DNA of 64,000 nucleotides, taken from the NCBI GenBank assembly GCA_021200775.1, contig JAJQGB010000017.1:62001-126000 (forward strand), read 5' to 3'. Position numbers and translations under genes: made by a program. The notes beneath the pieces were generated by a model, which ran no database searches, was not told where the DNA came from, and saw nothing but the letters and a program-made list of their open reading frames with translations. This DNA comes from Oscillospiraceae bacterium (GTDB lineage: Bacteria; Bacillota; Clostridia; Oscillospirales; Ruminococcaceae). Positions 7,759 through 16,756 of this stretch are shown piece after piece (position 1 is the stretch's first letter; each line of letters opens with the position of its first letter).

Positions 7759-10209
7759 TCAGTCATTGCGTAGCATTTCCATAAGTGTGTATTTATTCAG
7801 CCCGAGCTTTGAGACGTAGCAGATTATGAGGGTGACGGCGAACATGCAGACGGTCATGAGACCGATTCCCCAGCCCGGGATGAAGCGGGTCGTGAGGTCG
7901 CTCATATAGCTTGAAAGGACGCCGAGGACCGTTGCGCCTTCTTCTCTGATTGAGTCGAGATTTCGGATGATAACCGACCCGAGGTATGCTCCCCAGCCGA
8001 CAATTACTGCAACGAGAGACCGAAGGAACGCTGTCCGCAAAAGCTCACGGTTCCGTTGTCTGCGGGACATACCGAGAGCCTGAAGGATGCCATAGCGCTT
8101 CTTTTCTCTTTGGGTTTCGAGCTTGATGGTGCTTGAAAGGATTATGAGAACAATCACAGATATACAGATTCCGCTGACATATAGCATTATTATGGTCTGG
8201 AGATAATCCTGAGCGAGGGAGTCGTTGGCTGCACGGCTGTTGTTGACGACGTCCAGATAGAGTCTGGAAGCGGTTGAGATCAGTGTCTTGTCGGTGGAAG
8301 CATCGGCGGTGCTACTATTGGCGAAGCCGACTGCACTCTCAAAGTTCGACACCTCATCGCCCAATTTATAGGAGTTCTGCGATGTACTGATGGTGGCGCC
8401 CTCGGAAAGAGAATCCACCATCCGTTGCAGAAATGCCCGTGAGCAGACAATTCCACATCCCCCGGAATAGACGCCTGGCATCCCGTAATCGAGATAGTCC
8501 ATGACATCGGTTATCTGAGTGGAAGCAATATTTGCGCTTATCGACAGGCTTTGGTAGCCTATCGTTACTTCGTCACTTAATCCGGATGCGGTTGCATCGT
8601 CTTTTGAAGCGAATGTGACTATGACGCTGTTACCCTTTTCAAAATCTTCTGTATCTACTTTGGAGAAGTTAAAGACATGCGACCAATCGGCGGTGCCGTC
8701 TATCACATAAAGAGTCGCAGACATGCTGTCGCCTGCTTCGTTGGAGGCGTTTGCGTAGACTATGGTATAGCCCAAAATGCTGTCAATGCCGAAAACGGAG
8801 CTGAGAGCCTCAATGTCGCTGTCCGAAATTCCCTCATTAGTCAGAGTTATGTCCTTGATACTATAGTCCTTATTATGACTCCACACGTTATAATTATAGA
8901 TAGCTGAAAGGGAATTTAAAGATGTGAAGAGAACAGTGATGCAGAGTGTCGCCGACATTGCAAAGATGAGAACCTTCTGGAATTTTTGCGACATGCGTTT
9001 TCTCTTGGCGGTCATGCCCATTCTGCCGGTAAGCGGAGTTGCAAGTGCTATCTGAATTGTTGCCGCTCTGATTGCAAAAATGCCCAATATCCATACGAAA
9101 ACAGCAGGCAAAAGTGCCGACCAAGGGATATTTACGACTATCGCAATAGAGCCGGTAAAAACGCTAAGCTTGAGGAGAATCACGATTCCTATGGCTCCCA
9201 AAGCCGTTCCTAATATAAGCGACGGAATACAGCAAAGCATTGTTTCGGTGAAAATGAGTGTCCGGACCTGTCCTTTAGTTGCACCCAAACTCCTGAACCT
9301 TACAATCTTCTGGACTTCCGGCTGAAACTGGAGTGCATATATAACAACAACCGCAAGGAGCGAAACAGCAAAAATGAGCACAACATAGAAAGCGTTATAG
9401 CTGGCTTCGGACGCATTATGAGAATATGCCAGAGCGTTTGTCAGGACGGTTTTGTCGCTGGCTAAAGCGCTGGTTCTTGTTTCCTGAAGATAGGCGTTCA
9501 CGCTTTCCTTCATTATGTCCTCACAGCCATCATTCACGGTGAAATAGTAAGAGACCGACGGGCTCGGCAATGAAATATTCCTCCGGGAGGCGAATTGCTC
9601 GGCTTGGGCATATAGAGACTGGGCATCCTCCTCTGTTATAATTGCACTGTTCAGTGTGCATTGCGTTGAAGATAACCAGAGATTTGTATAGTTCGAGATA
9701 ATGCCGGTTACCGTGAACGTTTTGACAATGCTTATATTGTTCCCTTTGACTTCATCCCGATGTAAAACCACGTTCATCGAGATTGTTTGCCCAACGACAG
9801 GGTCATAACCCAAATCACTCAGAAGTGCTTCCTCAACAGCTATTTCGCCGCTCGATTCGGGAAGTCTGCCATCAAGCAGAGTTATCCCCATATCGGCAAG
9901 ATTTTCGTCAACCGTTCCGATTCCGTAGTTTGAAACCGTGCCGTAATTTGTACTCGTCCCGAGGGAATCGAGCCAGTCCTGAGAAGAGAGAAATTCGTAA
10001 TCGCCATCTTGGGCGGAGGGAATTGAGCCGTACCAACTGCCATAGATAGTGTAGCGATAGGCTTCGTTGGTGGCGGTTATACTGCCGGAATAGCTTATAA
10101 CCAATACAGCTACAAGGAGCGATATTGTCAGGATAGAAACCACTATAAGCGTCTGCTTTCTCCTTCTCCATAAACCCTCAACCGCCAGCCCGAAAATAGT
10201 CTTGAACAT
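7759..10209 (-). CDS. FtsX/MacB-type ABC permease 3 of 4 (816 aa)
   Basis: An 816-residue permease in the same array. The leader is MFKTIFGLAVEGLWRRRKQT; the central coupling motif is EVQKIVRFRSLGATKGQVRT and the C-terminal one QREKKRYGILQALGMSRRQR; the protein ends LNKYTLMEMLRND, lacking the final Arg of its paralogs. The gap to permease 2 is 26 bases and holds an inverted repeat, aatgctcag-tcattgcgtagcatt, absent from the other junctions. Membrane segments lie near residues 20-42, in a central cluster around 275-400 and in a terminal cluster around 680-810. It probably dimerises with one of the other three to form a transporter with the shared ATPase; which pairs form cannot be seen. Confidence 0.9.
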   Translation of the reverse strand: MFKTIFGLAVEGLWRRRKQTLIVVSILTISLLVAVLVISYSGSITATNEAYRYTIYGSWYGSIPSAQDGDYEFLSSQDWLDSLGTSTNYGTVSNYGIGTVDENLADMGITLLDGRLPESSGEIAVEEALLSDLGYDPVVGQTISMNVVLHRDEVKGNNISIVKTFTVTGIISNYTNLWLSSTQCTLNSAIITEEDAQSLYAQAEQFASRRNISLPSPSVSYYFTVNDGCEDIMKESVNAYLQETRTSALASDKTVLTNALAYSHNASEASYNAFYVVLIFAVSLLAVVVIYALQFQPEVQKIVRFRSLGATKGQVRTLIFTETMLCCIPSLILGTALGAIGIVILLKLSVFTGSIAIVVNIPWSALLPAVFVWILGIFAIRAATIQIALATPLTGRMGMTAKRKRMSQKFQKVLIFAMSATLCITVLFTSLNSLSAIYNYNVWSHNKDYSIKDITLTNEGISDSDIEALSSVFGIDSILGYTIVYANASNEAGDSMSATLYVIDGTADWSHVFNFSKVDTEDFEKGNSVIVTFASKDDATASGLSDEVTIGYQSLSISANIASTQITDVMDYLDYGMPGVYSGGCGIVCSRAFLQRMVDSLSEGATISTSQNSYKLGDEVSNFESAVGFANSSTADASTDKTLISTASRLYLDVVNNSRAANDSLAQDYLQTIIMLYVSGICISVIVLIILSSTIKLETQREKKRYGILQALGMSRRQRNRELLRTAFLRSLVAVIVGWGAYLGSVIIRNLDSIREEGATVLGVLSSYMSDLTTRFIPGWGIGLMTVCMFAVTLIICYVSKLGLNKYTLMEMLRND

Positions 10210-10213
10210 AAAA

Positions 10214-12844
10214 TCACCTGTCTTCTCTTAACATTTCCATTATGCTATATTTATTTATACTCAGCTTCGAGCCGAGGCAAATCAGGAATGTGATGAGCAA
10301 CGTGATTCCAAGAATTTCGAGCATCATCTCGTTTGTAAAGCCGTAGCTGTTGAGGTCTTCGATGAGCCATCCTATAACAGTTTTTGCACCCATCGCTTTT
10401 GTTGCCTTGCGGTTCTGGAGTAGGTAATATCCAAGATATGAACCCACCGCCAACGCCACTGCAGAAATGCTCCTTACCAAAGACCTGCGGATAAGTTCAA
10501 GATTCCTCTGCCTGCGGGACATTCCTATAGCCTGCAAGATTCCATATCTCTTCTTTTCGCTTTCCGTTTCGAGCCTCAGAGTGCTCACGAGAATCATCAG
10601 CACCACCAAAGCAATACACACGCCACTGACAATAGTCTGGATTATAGATTGCATGTATATCTGCGCCTTAGCGTAATTCTCCTCACGGGAATTGTAAAGA
10701 GTATAGTAAGGGCTGAGCACCACTTTAACGTCAGTAGTTATTGTCCTCGCTATTTGGGATACAATACTTGTCATAAGAGCGTCTGTTTCCAAGTTTCCTG
10801 CTTTCATGTTAGTATAAATGAACGCCTGAGTATATCCGACTTCCTGTTGACCATCCAAATATTTAACATGGTCTATCCACCATTCTGTGCCTTCAGGAAT
10901 CTGGTCTACAATGTTCTGAACCAATGGCAGGGAACAAATTACGAAATATGAATATTTCGCTAGAGAGAATGTGTCAGAACGGCTGTATTGAATCTTGGAT
11001 ATAAGGGTCTCGCCACTCTCGACCAACTGAACAGCCCCGACATTGGCACTGACGCTTACGAGCCCGTCGCTTTCGAGGATGCTTTCATTAAGTGCCGGGG
11101 ATTTTGAGATTGAATCATCGTAACCATCAAGATACTCATAGTCGATGGAAATTGTCAGGTCTGAATTCACTTCTGGAGGATTCATTGCAACCAAACTGGT
11201 CGTATTGCCCTGAATGATGACGCTTTCGCCACTCTCATAGGCTTCCTGGTCAACGCCGGTTGTGTCAACGTATTTCTGCAGGTCATCCCAATCCATAGTA
11301 ATCACGACAGCCGACAGATTATTGCCGTTTGAATCTGTTGTAAGGGCATAGTAGTGGTCAAATCCGACAAAATCAGTAACACCATCTACTGATAAAAACT
11401 TCTCCTCATAACCTGATAAATCCGGGAGTGAAAAGTCTCCTCTGGAACTATATAAGCTGTATCTGCTCAAGTAATACGACCATTGGGATGACCAATAGTT
11501 GTATTCGTCCAATGGCTTGGCGATGTTTATCGTTGAGAATACTACCGAAATACACATGATTGTCGCCATGAGCATGATTAAAGCACGCCTGAACCAGAAG
11601 AGAATCCTTGTTTTGCTTCTTTGCATACCCATCCTGCCGGTAAGCGGAGTTGCAAGAGCAACCTGGAAAGTAATCATTCTGACTGCTAAAATTCTGACTA
11701 TCCACAAAGTAAGCGCCAACATAAGATAGTTCCACGGGATGCTTACGACTATGGTTGTGGAGCCGGTATATACGCTCAGCTTGAGAAGTCCCTGAATCCC
11801 GAGGAATCCGAGCCCTATGCCGAGAATAATTGCGGGAACTGCAAGCATAAGTGTTTCAATAAGAATAAGAAATCTTAATTGCCATTTTGAACCGCCGATG
11901 CTTCTGAATCTGACGATTCTTCTGACATCAGATTGCATTTGCAAGATGTAAATCATGACAACAGCCAAGACGGTTATCGCTAAGATAAGTATCAGATAGA
12001 CCAAGTTGGTCTCGGCAACTTCTTCTTCCATACCGACTACTGAGTTTATAGTAACAAATTTCAGATTATAACCAACACGATTTGCGAAGAGAAAACGGTC
12101 AAGCTCCGCCAGCCCATCCTCAATATCATTTTCCATGCCTGATTTTACGGTGAAGAAGTAGTCGGTTTCAGGAACCAAAGCAACACTTCCGCCGAGAATT
12201 TCCTCAGCTTCGGCGATAATGTCAGCCATATCTTCTTCTGTTATAATTGCAGAGTTAAGCGTGCAGTCAACATCCCAAAGACTGGTATATTCCTTGATAA
12301 CTCCGACAATTGTGAATTCTCTTTCAACTGTGGTGGTGGAGATTTCGTTGGTTTCTGCATTGTAATAAGCAAAAGTCCACCGCAAGGTTATGGTTGAACC
12401 TGTTGATGTGCCATAGCCGACCTCGGAAAGTGCGGAAGCTTCGACAGCAATCTGACCGGAACCATTCGGCATATGTCCGCTCGAAAGGATGATTCCCATG
12501 TCTGCAAGGTTATCGTCGGCGGTTCCGATAACAAGCGAACCCATTGACATATCCCCGACCATTACAGAAGCAGAGCCGTAATTGACACTCGTCCCGACTT
12601 CATCGACCCACTCTGTGCTTTCGAGGTATTCCTTAGTGCTTTCATTGGTGTCAGTAATCGCACCGTACCACCAACCATATGTATCATACCTGAGCTGAGT
12701 ATTGGTCTCGGCAATACTTGAGGTATAGCTCAGAAGTATTATTGCGAAAGTGAACGAAATGAGCAGGACGAAGAAAATCAGGAGGGATTGCCGCCTGCGG
12801 CGTCTGACTCCCTGAAATGCCAGCCCGAAAATAGTCTTGAACAT
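10214..12844 (-). CDS. FtsX/MacB-type ABC permease 4 of 4, first gene of operon (876 aa)
   Basis: An 876-residue permease, promoter-proximal in the operon and nearly collinear with permease 1: MFKTIFGLAFQGVRRRRRQS, then SFTFAIILLSYT, and the end SINKYSIMEMLREDR. Central motif DVRRIVRFRSIGGSKWQLR; C-terminal motif ESEKKRYGILQAIGMSRRQR. I chose the ATG at 12844, which has a GGAG ribosome binding site nine bases upstream; an in-frame ATG at 12868 would start inside that leader. A strong promoter is at 12888-12916. The two large extracellular domains (about residues 45-290 and 425-720) are longer than in permeases 2 and 3. Function: substrate translocation or sensing with the ATPase at 2049-2717; ligand unknown. 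Confidence 0.9.
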   Translation of the reverse strand: MFKTIFGLAFQGVRRRRRQSLLIFFVLLISFTFAIILLSYTSSIAETNTQLRYDTYGWWYGAITDTNESTKEYLESTEWVDEVGTSVNYGSASVMVGDMSMGSLVIGTADDNLADMGIILSSGHMPNGSGQIAVEASALSEVGYGTSTGSTITLRWTFAYYNAETNEISTTTVEREFTIVGVIKEYTSLWDVDCTLNSAIITEEDMADIIAEAEEILGGSVALVPETDYFFTVKSGMENDIEDGLAELDRFLFANRVGYNLKFVTINSVVGMEEEVAETNLVYLILILAITVLAVVMIYILQMQSDVRRIVRFRSIGGSKWQLRFLILIETLMLAVPAIILGIGLGFLGIQGLLKLSVYTGSTTIVVSIPWNYLMLALTLWIVRILAVRMITFQVALATPLTGRMGMQRSKTRILFWFRRALIMLMATIMCISVVFSTINIAKPLDEYNYWSSQWSYYLSRYSLYSSRGDFSLPDLSGYEEKFLSVDGVTDFVGFDHYYALTTDSNGNNLSAVVITMDWDDLQKYVDTTGVDQEAYESGESVIIQGNTTSLVAMNPPEVNSDLTISIDYEYLDGYDDSISKSPALNESILESDGLVSVSANVGAVQLVESGETLISKIQYSRSDTFSLAKYSYFVICSLPLVQNIVDQIPEGTEWWIDHVKYLDGQQEVGYTQAFIYTNMKAGNLETDALMTSIVSQIARTITTDVKVVLSPYYTLYNSREENYAKAQIYMQSIIQTIVSGVCIALVVLMILVSTLRLETESEKKRYGILQAIGMSRRQRNLELIRRSLVRSISAVALAVGSYLGYYLLQNRKATKAMGAKTVIGWLIEDLNSYGFTNEMMLEILGITLLITFLICLGSKLSINKYSIMEMLREDR

Positions 12845-12887
12845 CTTTATTTCTCCTTTCGCATACAATCAATTAAATCATAATAAC

Positions 12888-12931
12888 ACTATACCACATT
12901 TCTGCCAGTTTGTCAACCGATATTTTGACAA
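12888..12931 (-). promoter_or_regulatory. Promoter of the four-permease operon with overlapping inverted repeat
   Basis: On the minus strand, TTGACA (12911-12916) and TATAGT (12888-12893) are separated by 17 bases. An inverted repeat of TTGTCAA and TTGACAA (12910-12916 and 12925-12931, 8-base spacer) covers the -35 box, as expected of a repressor or activator site. The regulator is not in the window or not identifiable. Confidence 0.8.
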
Positions 12932-12971
12932 AAATTTTCATTTCTGACGGGGGGTAACTCCTAAAACAAAA

Positions 12972-12995
12972 AAGCCCGATTTTGCTCGGGCTTTT
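12972..12995. terminator. Intrinsic terminator after the GH43 gene
   Basis: AAGCCCGA and TCGGGCTT form an 8-bp stem with a TTTTGC loop. On the minus strand it is followed by TTTTTTG, ending the esterase-GH43 operon; on the plus strand it is followed by TTTTC. Confidence 0.88.
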
Positions 12996-13014
12996 CATTC
13001 ATGAATATCTTTTG

Positions 13015-14679
13015 TCAGTCGTCAATGCTTGAAAAAATGTGGTAGTAGTCGAAATCGGCATAGCCGCCGGAGCTTATGGTGGAATAGCAGTAGAGCGCCG
13101 TCCGGTAGCCGGTGAAGAGGTCAAGGCTGTAGGACATGTTGAACGACTTTCCAATCTTCACCCACTCTTCGCCGTCCAGGGAGTAGTAGAATCTTGCCTG
13201 GTCCTCTGTTGTGATGGTGCCGTCCTCCCCGACGGTTGAGAAGCGGTATTCGATTCTCAGGTAGACGGTGTCCTGTTCAAGGAGAGTCTCGCTCACGATT
13301 TCCTGCTCCTCAGTTCTGGTCTGGCGGGCGAAGTAGACATACTTGTTTCCGTCCTCATCGACATATGCTCCGACAAGCCCGGCATAGGTCTGAAAAGCGC
13401 AGATTCCTGCGTAGTCGCCGGCGTTGAGCCCGGAAGTGTCAAGAAGAACCTCCGATACACATGTCGGACCATAGGTGCGCTGGGTGAGGGTGTTTTTTGC
13501 GTGGAAGACGTCCGAAACGGTTTTCGCCGTCGTGATTCTCAGCCATCCGCTCCGCTCGGTCACGCTCCAGTTGGAGTCGGGGTTGTGGTTGAACTGCCAG
13601 TAGACGGACAGCGTGTCCTCGTCATAATCGAACTCGTCGTCGGAGGTGACTGCCGACTCCTGGGTGCTCCATGAGTCGGAATCGGACAGCACGGTGATTT
13701 CACTGACAGCTTCGCCGTCTGAGCCTATCATTGCCCAGCCGTCAACCCAGGTAACAGGCTGTAAAACCGGAACTCTTCCGACAGAGCCGTGGTCCTGGAA
13801 CAAAAGCGCATACCAGTCGCCCTCGGGAGTCTCAACAATTCCGCCCTGTGCAACACCAGAGCCACCGTAGTTCATTGAGTCACAGAGAACCATCTTGCCT
13901 TCGTATTCACCCAGAAGCTCGTCACAGCGATAGCAGAGCTCGCATCTTGCCACTCCGTCAACTCCGGTGTTGTAGCTTATCATGAACAGGTAATATGTTC
14001 CATCGATTTTGTAGAAGTGGGAGCCTTCCGCACCGTCCAAGCCGTTGACGATTCCGCTGTTCAGAAGAAGCTGATCGACACCGCCCTCCTTGACAGCCGA
14101 GCAGTCCTTTTCAAGCTCGATGATGTAAACGTCTCCCGCACCATAGATGATGTAGGGCGTTCCGTCATCGTCGAAGAAGAGGGAAGCGTCGTGGAAGACA
14201 CGGTTAAACTCAACTCTCTCCCAATCGGGATTTTCGATGTCCTTCGTCATGTAGATATAGGATTTGCCCTGGTCCCATGCGCAGAACAACACGTAAAACA
14301 TTCCGTCGTAGTACCGTATGCTTGCCGCCCACGAGCCCTGAGCATAGGCGTTGCTCTCGCCGTAAAGCTCAGTTTCGGGAGTGTTTTCAAGGGTATCGTA
14401 GACATATCCTATCAGCTCCCAATTGACAAGGTCGGTTGACTTCATAATCGGGACACCAGGAGTAAAATACATAGTGGTGCTCACCATGTAGTAGGTGTCA
14501 TCAACTCTGATTACATCAGGGTCGGGAACGTCCGCCCAGATAAGAGGGTTTGTAGCTGTAACGGAATTCTTCCCCGAAATGTCCGAAGCGGTTTTCTCGG
14601 TCGTTCCTTCACCACAAGAGCAGAGACAGCAAGCCATCATAACAAAAGCGATGACTAAACACAGTATTCTTTTCTTCAT
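13015..14679 (-). CDS. GH43 family glycoside hydrolase, lipoprotein
   Basis: A 554-residue lipoprotein of glycoside hydrolase family 43, a beta-xylosidase/alpha-L-arabinofuranosidase type enzyme acting on plant hemicellulose outside the cell membrane. A type II signal peptide ends at LCSC with the lipidated Cys22. The five-bladed propeller domain spans about residues 42-320: the general base Asp is in VPDPDV (Asp53), the pKa-modulating Asp in FHDASLFFDDDG, and the acid Glu in GAEGSHFYKIDGTYYL. A C-terminal beta-sandwich (about 340-550), of the kind found in GH43 xylosidases, follows. It is the last gene of the minus-strand operon that starts at 17505, 33 bases after the ATP-grasp gene, and ends at a strong terminator. 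Exact substrate is unproven. Confidence 0.88.
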   Translation of the reverse strand: MKKRILCLVIAFVMMACCLCSCGEGTTEKTASDISGKNSVTATNPLIWADVPDPDVIRVDDTYYMVSTTMYFTPGVPIMKSTDLVNWELIGYVYDTLENTPETELYGESNAYAQGSWAASIRYYDGMFYVLFCAWDQGKSYIYMTKDIENPDWERVEFNRVFHDASLFFDDDGTPYIIYGAGDVYIIELEKDCSAVKEGGVDQLLLNSGIVNGLDGAEGSHFYKIDGTYYLFMISYNTGVDGVARCELCYRCDELLGEYEGKMVLCDSMNYGGSGVAQGGIVETPEGDWYALLFQDHGSVGRVPVLQPVTWVDGWAMIGSDGEAVSEITVLSDSDSWSTQESAVTSDDEFDYDEDTLSVYWQFNHNPDSNWSVTERSGWLRITTAKTVSDVFHAKNTLTQRTYGPTCVSEVLLDTSGLNAGDYAGICAFQTYAGLVGAYVDEDGNKYVYFARQTRTEEQEIVSETLLEQDTVYLRIEYRFSTVGEDGTITTEDQARFYYSLDGEEWVKIGKSFNMSYSLDLFTGYRTALYCYSTISSGGYADFDYYHIFSSIDD

Positions 14680-14712
14680 AATAATGTTCCCTATATTCCA
14701 AGTGTCAGTTGC

Positions 14713-15909
14713 TTAGTCTTTCAGTGTAAGAAGGTCAGAGAAAAATCTGTTCATCTCCTCTTCGGTGTCGAAGACGGCGGTATACATCTGGTTGGACATT
14801 GCGTCCGCCAGGGCGTCGGGGATTCGTCCCCACATACGCATATTCGGACCGTACTTCGCCATGATTGCTTCGTGGTTCAGGTTGAACTCCATTCCGTCAC
14901 GTCTGCCGCAGAAGGCGCAGAACTTGCGAACCTTATATGGGTCGGAAGAAGGCTTGTTGAAGGCAATCATATCCGCCCAGAGCTTGTAGACATCCGTTTC
15001 ATAGGCATAGTCGTACATATCGGGAGTGTAGCCGCCAGAGGGTCTCATATTTACTTCGAGTCCGACGATATCGCCCTTCTTGCCCAAGCCTTCCTGGTCG
15101 GCGTTGAGGACGAAGTATTCGAGATGGATAAACCTCGCCTTGACGCCGAAAGCCTTGACGGTGCGGTGTCCGATGTCGATCAGCTCATCCGGAAGCTGGG
15201 GTACTATATAATAAATAGTGTTTCTCGCCTCGTTGACTACGTCCATGAGCGAATCAGGAGTGATATTGCCCGACTCGAAAATCGGCTCGCCGTTCTGGTC
15301 GATGATGGCGTCGTAGGTTCTGACATAGCCGTTGACAAACTCCTCCATGATATAGACTTCGTCGTCCTTATTAGCAAAGAAGAATTCGAGCTCGTCGTCA
15401 TTGCTGAGTCTGTAGGTGTGGCTAGCGCCGACGCCGTTGTCCGGCTTGACGATGACGGGATAGCCGACGGTGTCGATAAATTCCTTGGCGTCGTCGATGG
15501 TGTCGATGACATGATACCTTGCAGTCGGAACGCCTGCCTTCTTGTAGTACTCCTTCATGAGGGACTTGTACTTGACGTGGGAGATGTCCTCGTCTTTAAA
15601 GCCGGAAGTGATGTTGAACTCGGTTCTTAGGTGGGCATCACGCTCCAGCCAGTACTCGTTGTTCGACTCCAGCCAGTCAATCTTGCCGTACTTATAGGTG
15701 AAGAAGGCAACCGCCTTGAAGACCTCGTCATAGTTTTCGAGCGTCGAGACCTTGTAGTACTCGTCGAGGCTGTCCCTCAGGTGCTGGTCGAGCTCCGCAT
15801 AAGGGCAGTCGCCAATTCCAAGGACTCTCAGCCCATTGTTTTTAAGCTCCGCACAGAACTTCCAGTAAGTCACCGGAAAGTTCGGAGAAATAAAGATAAA
15901 GTTTTGCAT
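14713..15909 (-). CDS. ATP-grasp domain carboxylate-amine ligase-like protein
   Basis: A 398-residue ATP-grasp enzyme of unknown substrate. The N-terminal Rossmann-like part starts FIFISPNFPVTYWKFCAELKNNG. The ATP-grasp fold follows: a small lid with GYPVIVKPDNGVGAS (nucleotide-binding Lys and Gly-rich loop, about residues 150-165), EEFVNGYVRTYDAII, and the metal-binding Glu/Asn pair in GLEVNMRPSGGYTPDM. Such enzymes join a carboxylate to an amine or thiol through an acyl phosphate. It lies between the two esterase genes and the GH43 gene, all on the minus strand; a short hairpin repeat separates it from the broken esterase. The ATG at 15909 follows AAAGGA. No specific pathway can be assigned. 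Confidence 0.85.
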   Translation of the reverse strand: MQNFIFISPNFPVTYWKFCAELKNNGLRVLGIGDCPYAELDQHLRDSLDEYYKVSTLENYDEVFKAVAFFTYKYGKIDWLESNNEYWLERDAHLRTEFNITSGFKDEDISHVKYKSLMKEYYKKAGVPTARYHVIDTIDDAKEFIDTVGYPVIVKPDNGVGASHTYRLSNDDELEFFFANKDDEVYIMEEFVNGYVRTYDAIIDQNGEPIFESGNITPDSLMDVVNEARNTIYYIVPQLPDELIDIGHRTVKAFGVKARFIHLEYFVLNADQEGLGKKGDIVGLEVNMRPSGGYTPDMYDYAYETDVYKLWADMIAFNKPSSDPYKVRKFCAFCGRRDGMEFNLNHEAIMAKYGPNMRMWGRIPDALADAMSNQMYTAVFDTEEEMNRFFSDLLTLKD

Positions 15910-15959
15910 TGCATGTCATATCCTTTCGTTTCTATAAAAAGTAGTGATAGAACAGGTAT

Positions 15960-16009
15960 GGCTCCCCTTTATAAGGGGAGCTGTCAGCCGTAAGGCTGAC
16001 TGAGAGGTT
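15960..16009. repeat. Hairpin repeat, short form (copy 2)
   Basis: Short form of the dispersed repeat: ggctccccttt-ata-aggggagc hairpin, then a second hairpin cagccg-taa-ggctg, ending ctgagaggtt. It abuts the stop codon of the broken esterase and sits inside the operon, between it and the ATP-grasp gene. Confidence 0.85.
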
Positions 16010-16756
16010 CTATAGTAGCTGTGGAACGTAAGTCTCCACCATCTTATACCACCAGCACCAGTCATGGGCGACGTCGTAGCCCCAGTATTCGACTCTGCCG
16101 TTGATGCCTTTACGCTTCATAACGTCGTCAAGCCAGCGTGTGCTTGCAAGAAGCGGCTCTTCCCATGCGCCTTGTCCTACTACAATCAGAATCTTTCTAT
16201 CGTTGTACATCTGAATGTAAGGATGGTCGGCGGGCATGTCCGAAAGATAGTTGACGGGCGAGTTGCGATAGAGAATGTCGTCCATATAGTCGCCGAAGAA
16301 GAGCTTTGAGTCGTATAGCCCCGAGATGGCGAAAACGGTGTCGAAGATGTCGGGACGGCGGAAGAAGAGGTTTGCGGCGTGCATAGCTCCCATCGAGCAA
16401 CCGAAAGTCATAATCGGCTGGTCGAACCCGTTTTTCAAACCGCTGAGGTGCTTAACAGTCGGGACGAGCTCTTCAATCATGTAGTTGTACCAGTGCTCGT
16501 GCCACTCGATTCTGCCCCGTGGGTCGCCGTTTGCGGCGTAGGTCTCGTTGTCGACGACGTCGACCGAATAGACGGTGCATCATCCCTCATCAATCCACTT
16601 CGCCCAGTAATCAATCATCCCGAAGTTCTCGAAGTCAAAGAACCGTCCACCCTGACAAGGGATAAATATAACCGGCTTCCCAGCGTGCCCATAGACTTTA
16701 AATTCCATATCTCTCATGAGATAGCTGCTGTAATGCTTGTGATACTCTATATTCAT
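16010..16756 (-). pseudogene. Esterase (alpha/beta hydrolase), interrupted by an in-frame TGA
   Basis: One esterase reading frame of 248 codons, split by TGA at 16580-16582. The N-terminal part (from ATG 16756) reads MNIEYHKHYSSYLMRDMEFK and on to YWAKWIDEG; after the TGA the same frame continues CTVYSVDVVDNETYAANGDP, GRIEWHEHWYNYMIEELVPT, the nucleophile elbow GCSMGA and a C-terminal VAHDWCWW with the likely catalytic His. No frameshift is present. The stop could be a CGA-to-TGA transition, since the position is usually basic in such proteins (recall, not checked). The start overlaps the stop of the upstream esterase (ATGA), so the two were translationally coupled. An internal ATG at 16480 could give a catalytic-Ser-containing fragment, but most of the N-terminal fold would be missing. 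A sequencing error remains possible. Confidence 0.85.

Noticed and set aside
14872..15630. Long plus-strand open frame opposite the ATP-grasp gene
   Set aside because: It mirrors codon bias of the real minus-strand gene, which has clear family motifs; no start signal or homologous motif seen.
16580..16582. Selenocysteine or recoded TGA in the esterase
   Set aside because: Alpha/beta hydrolases do not use Sec at this place, no obvious SECIS-like hairpin follows, and other genes here end in TGA, so a variant code is excluded.
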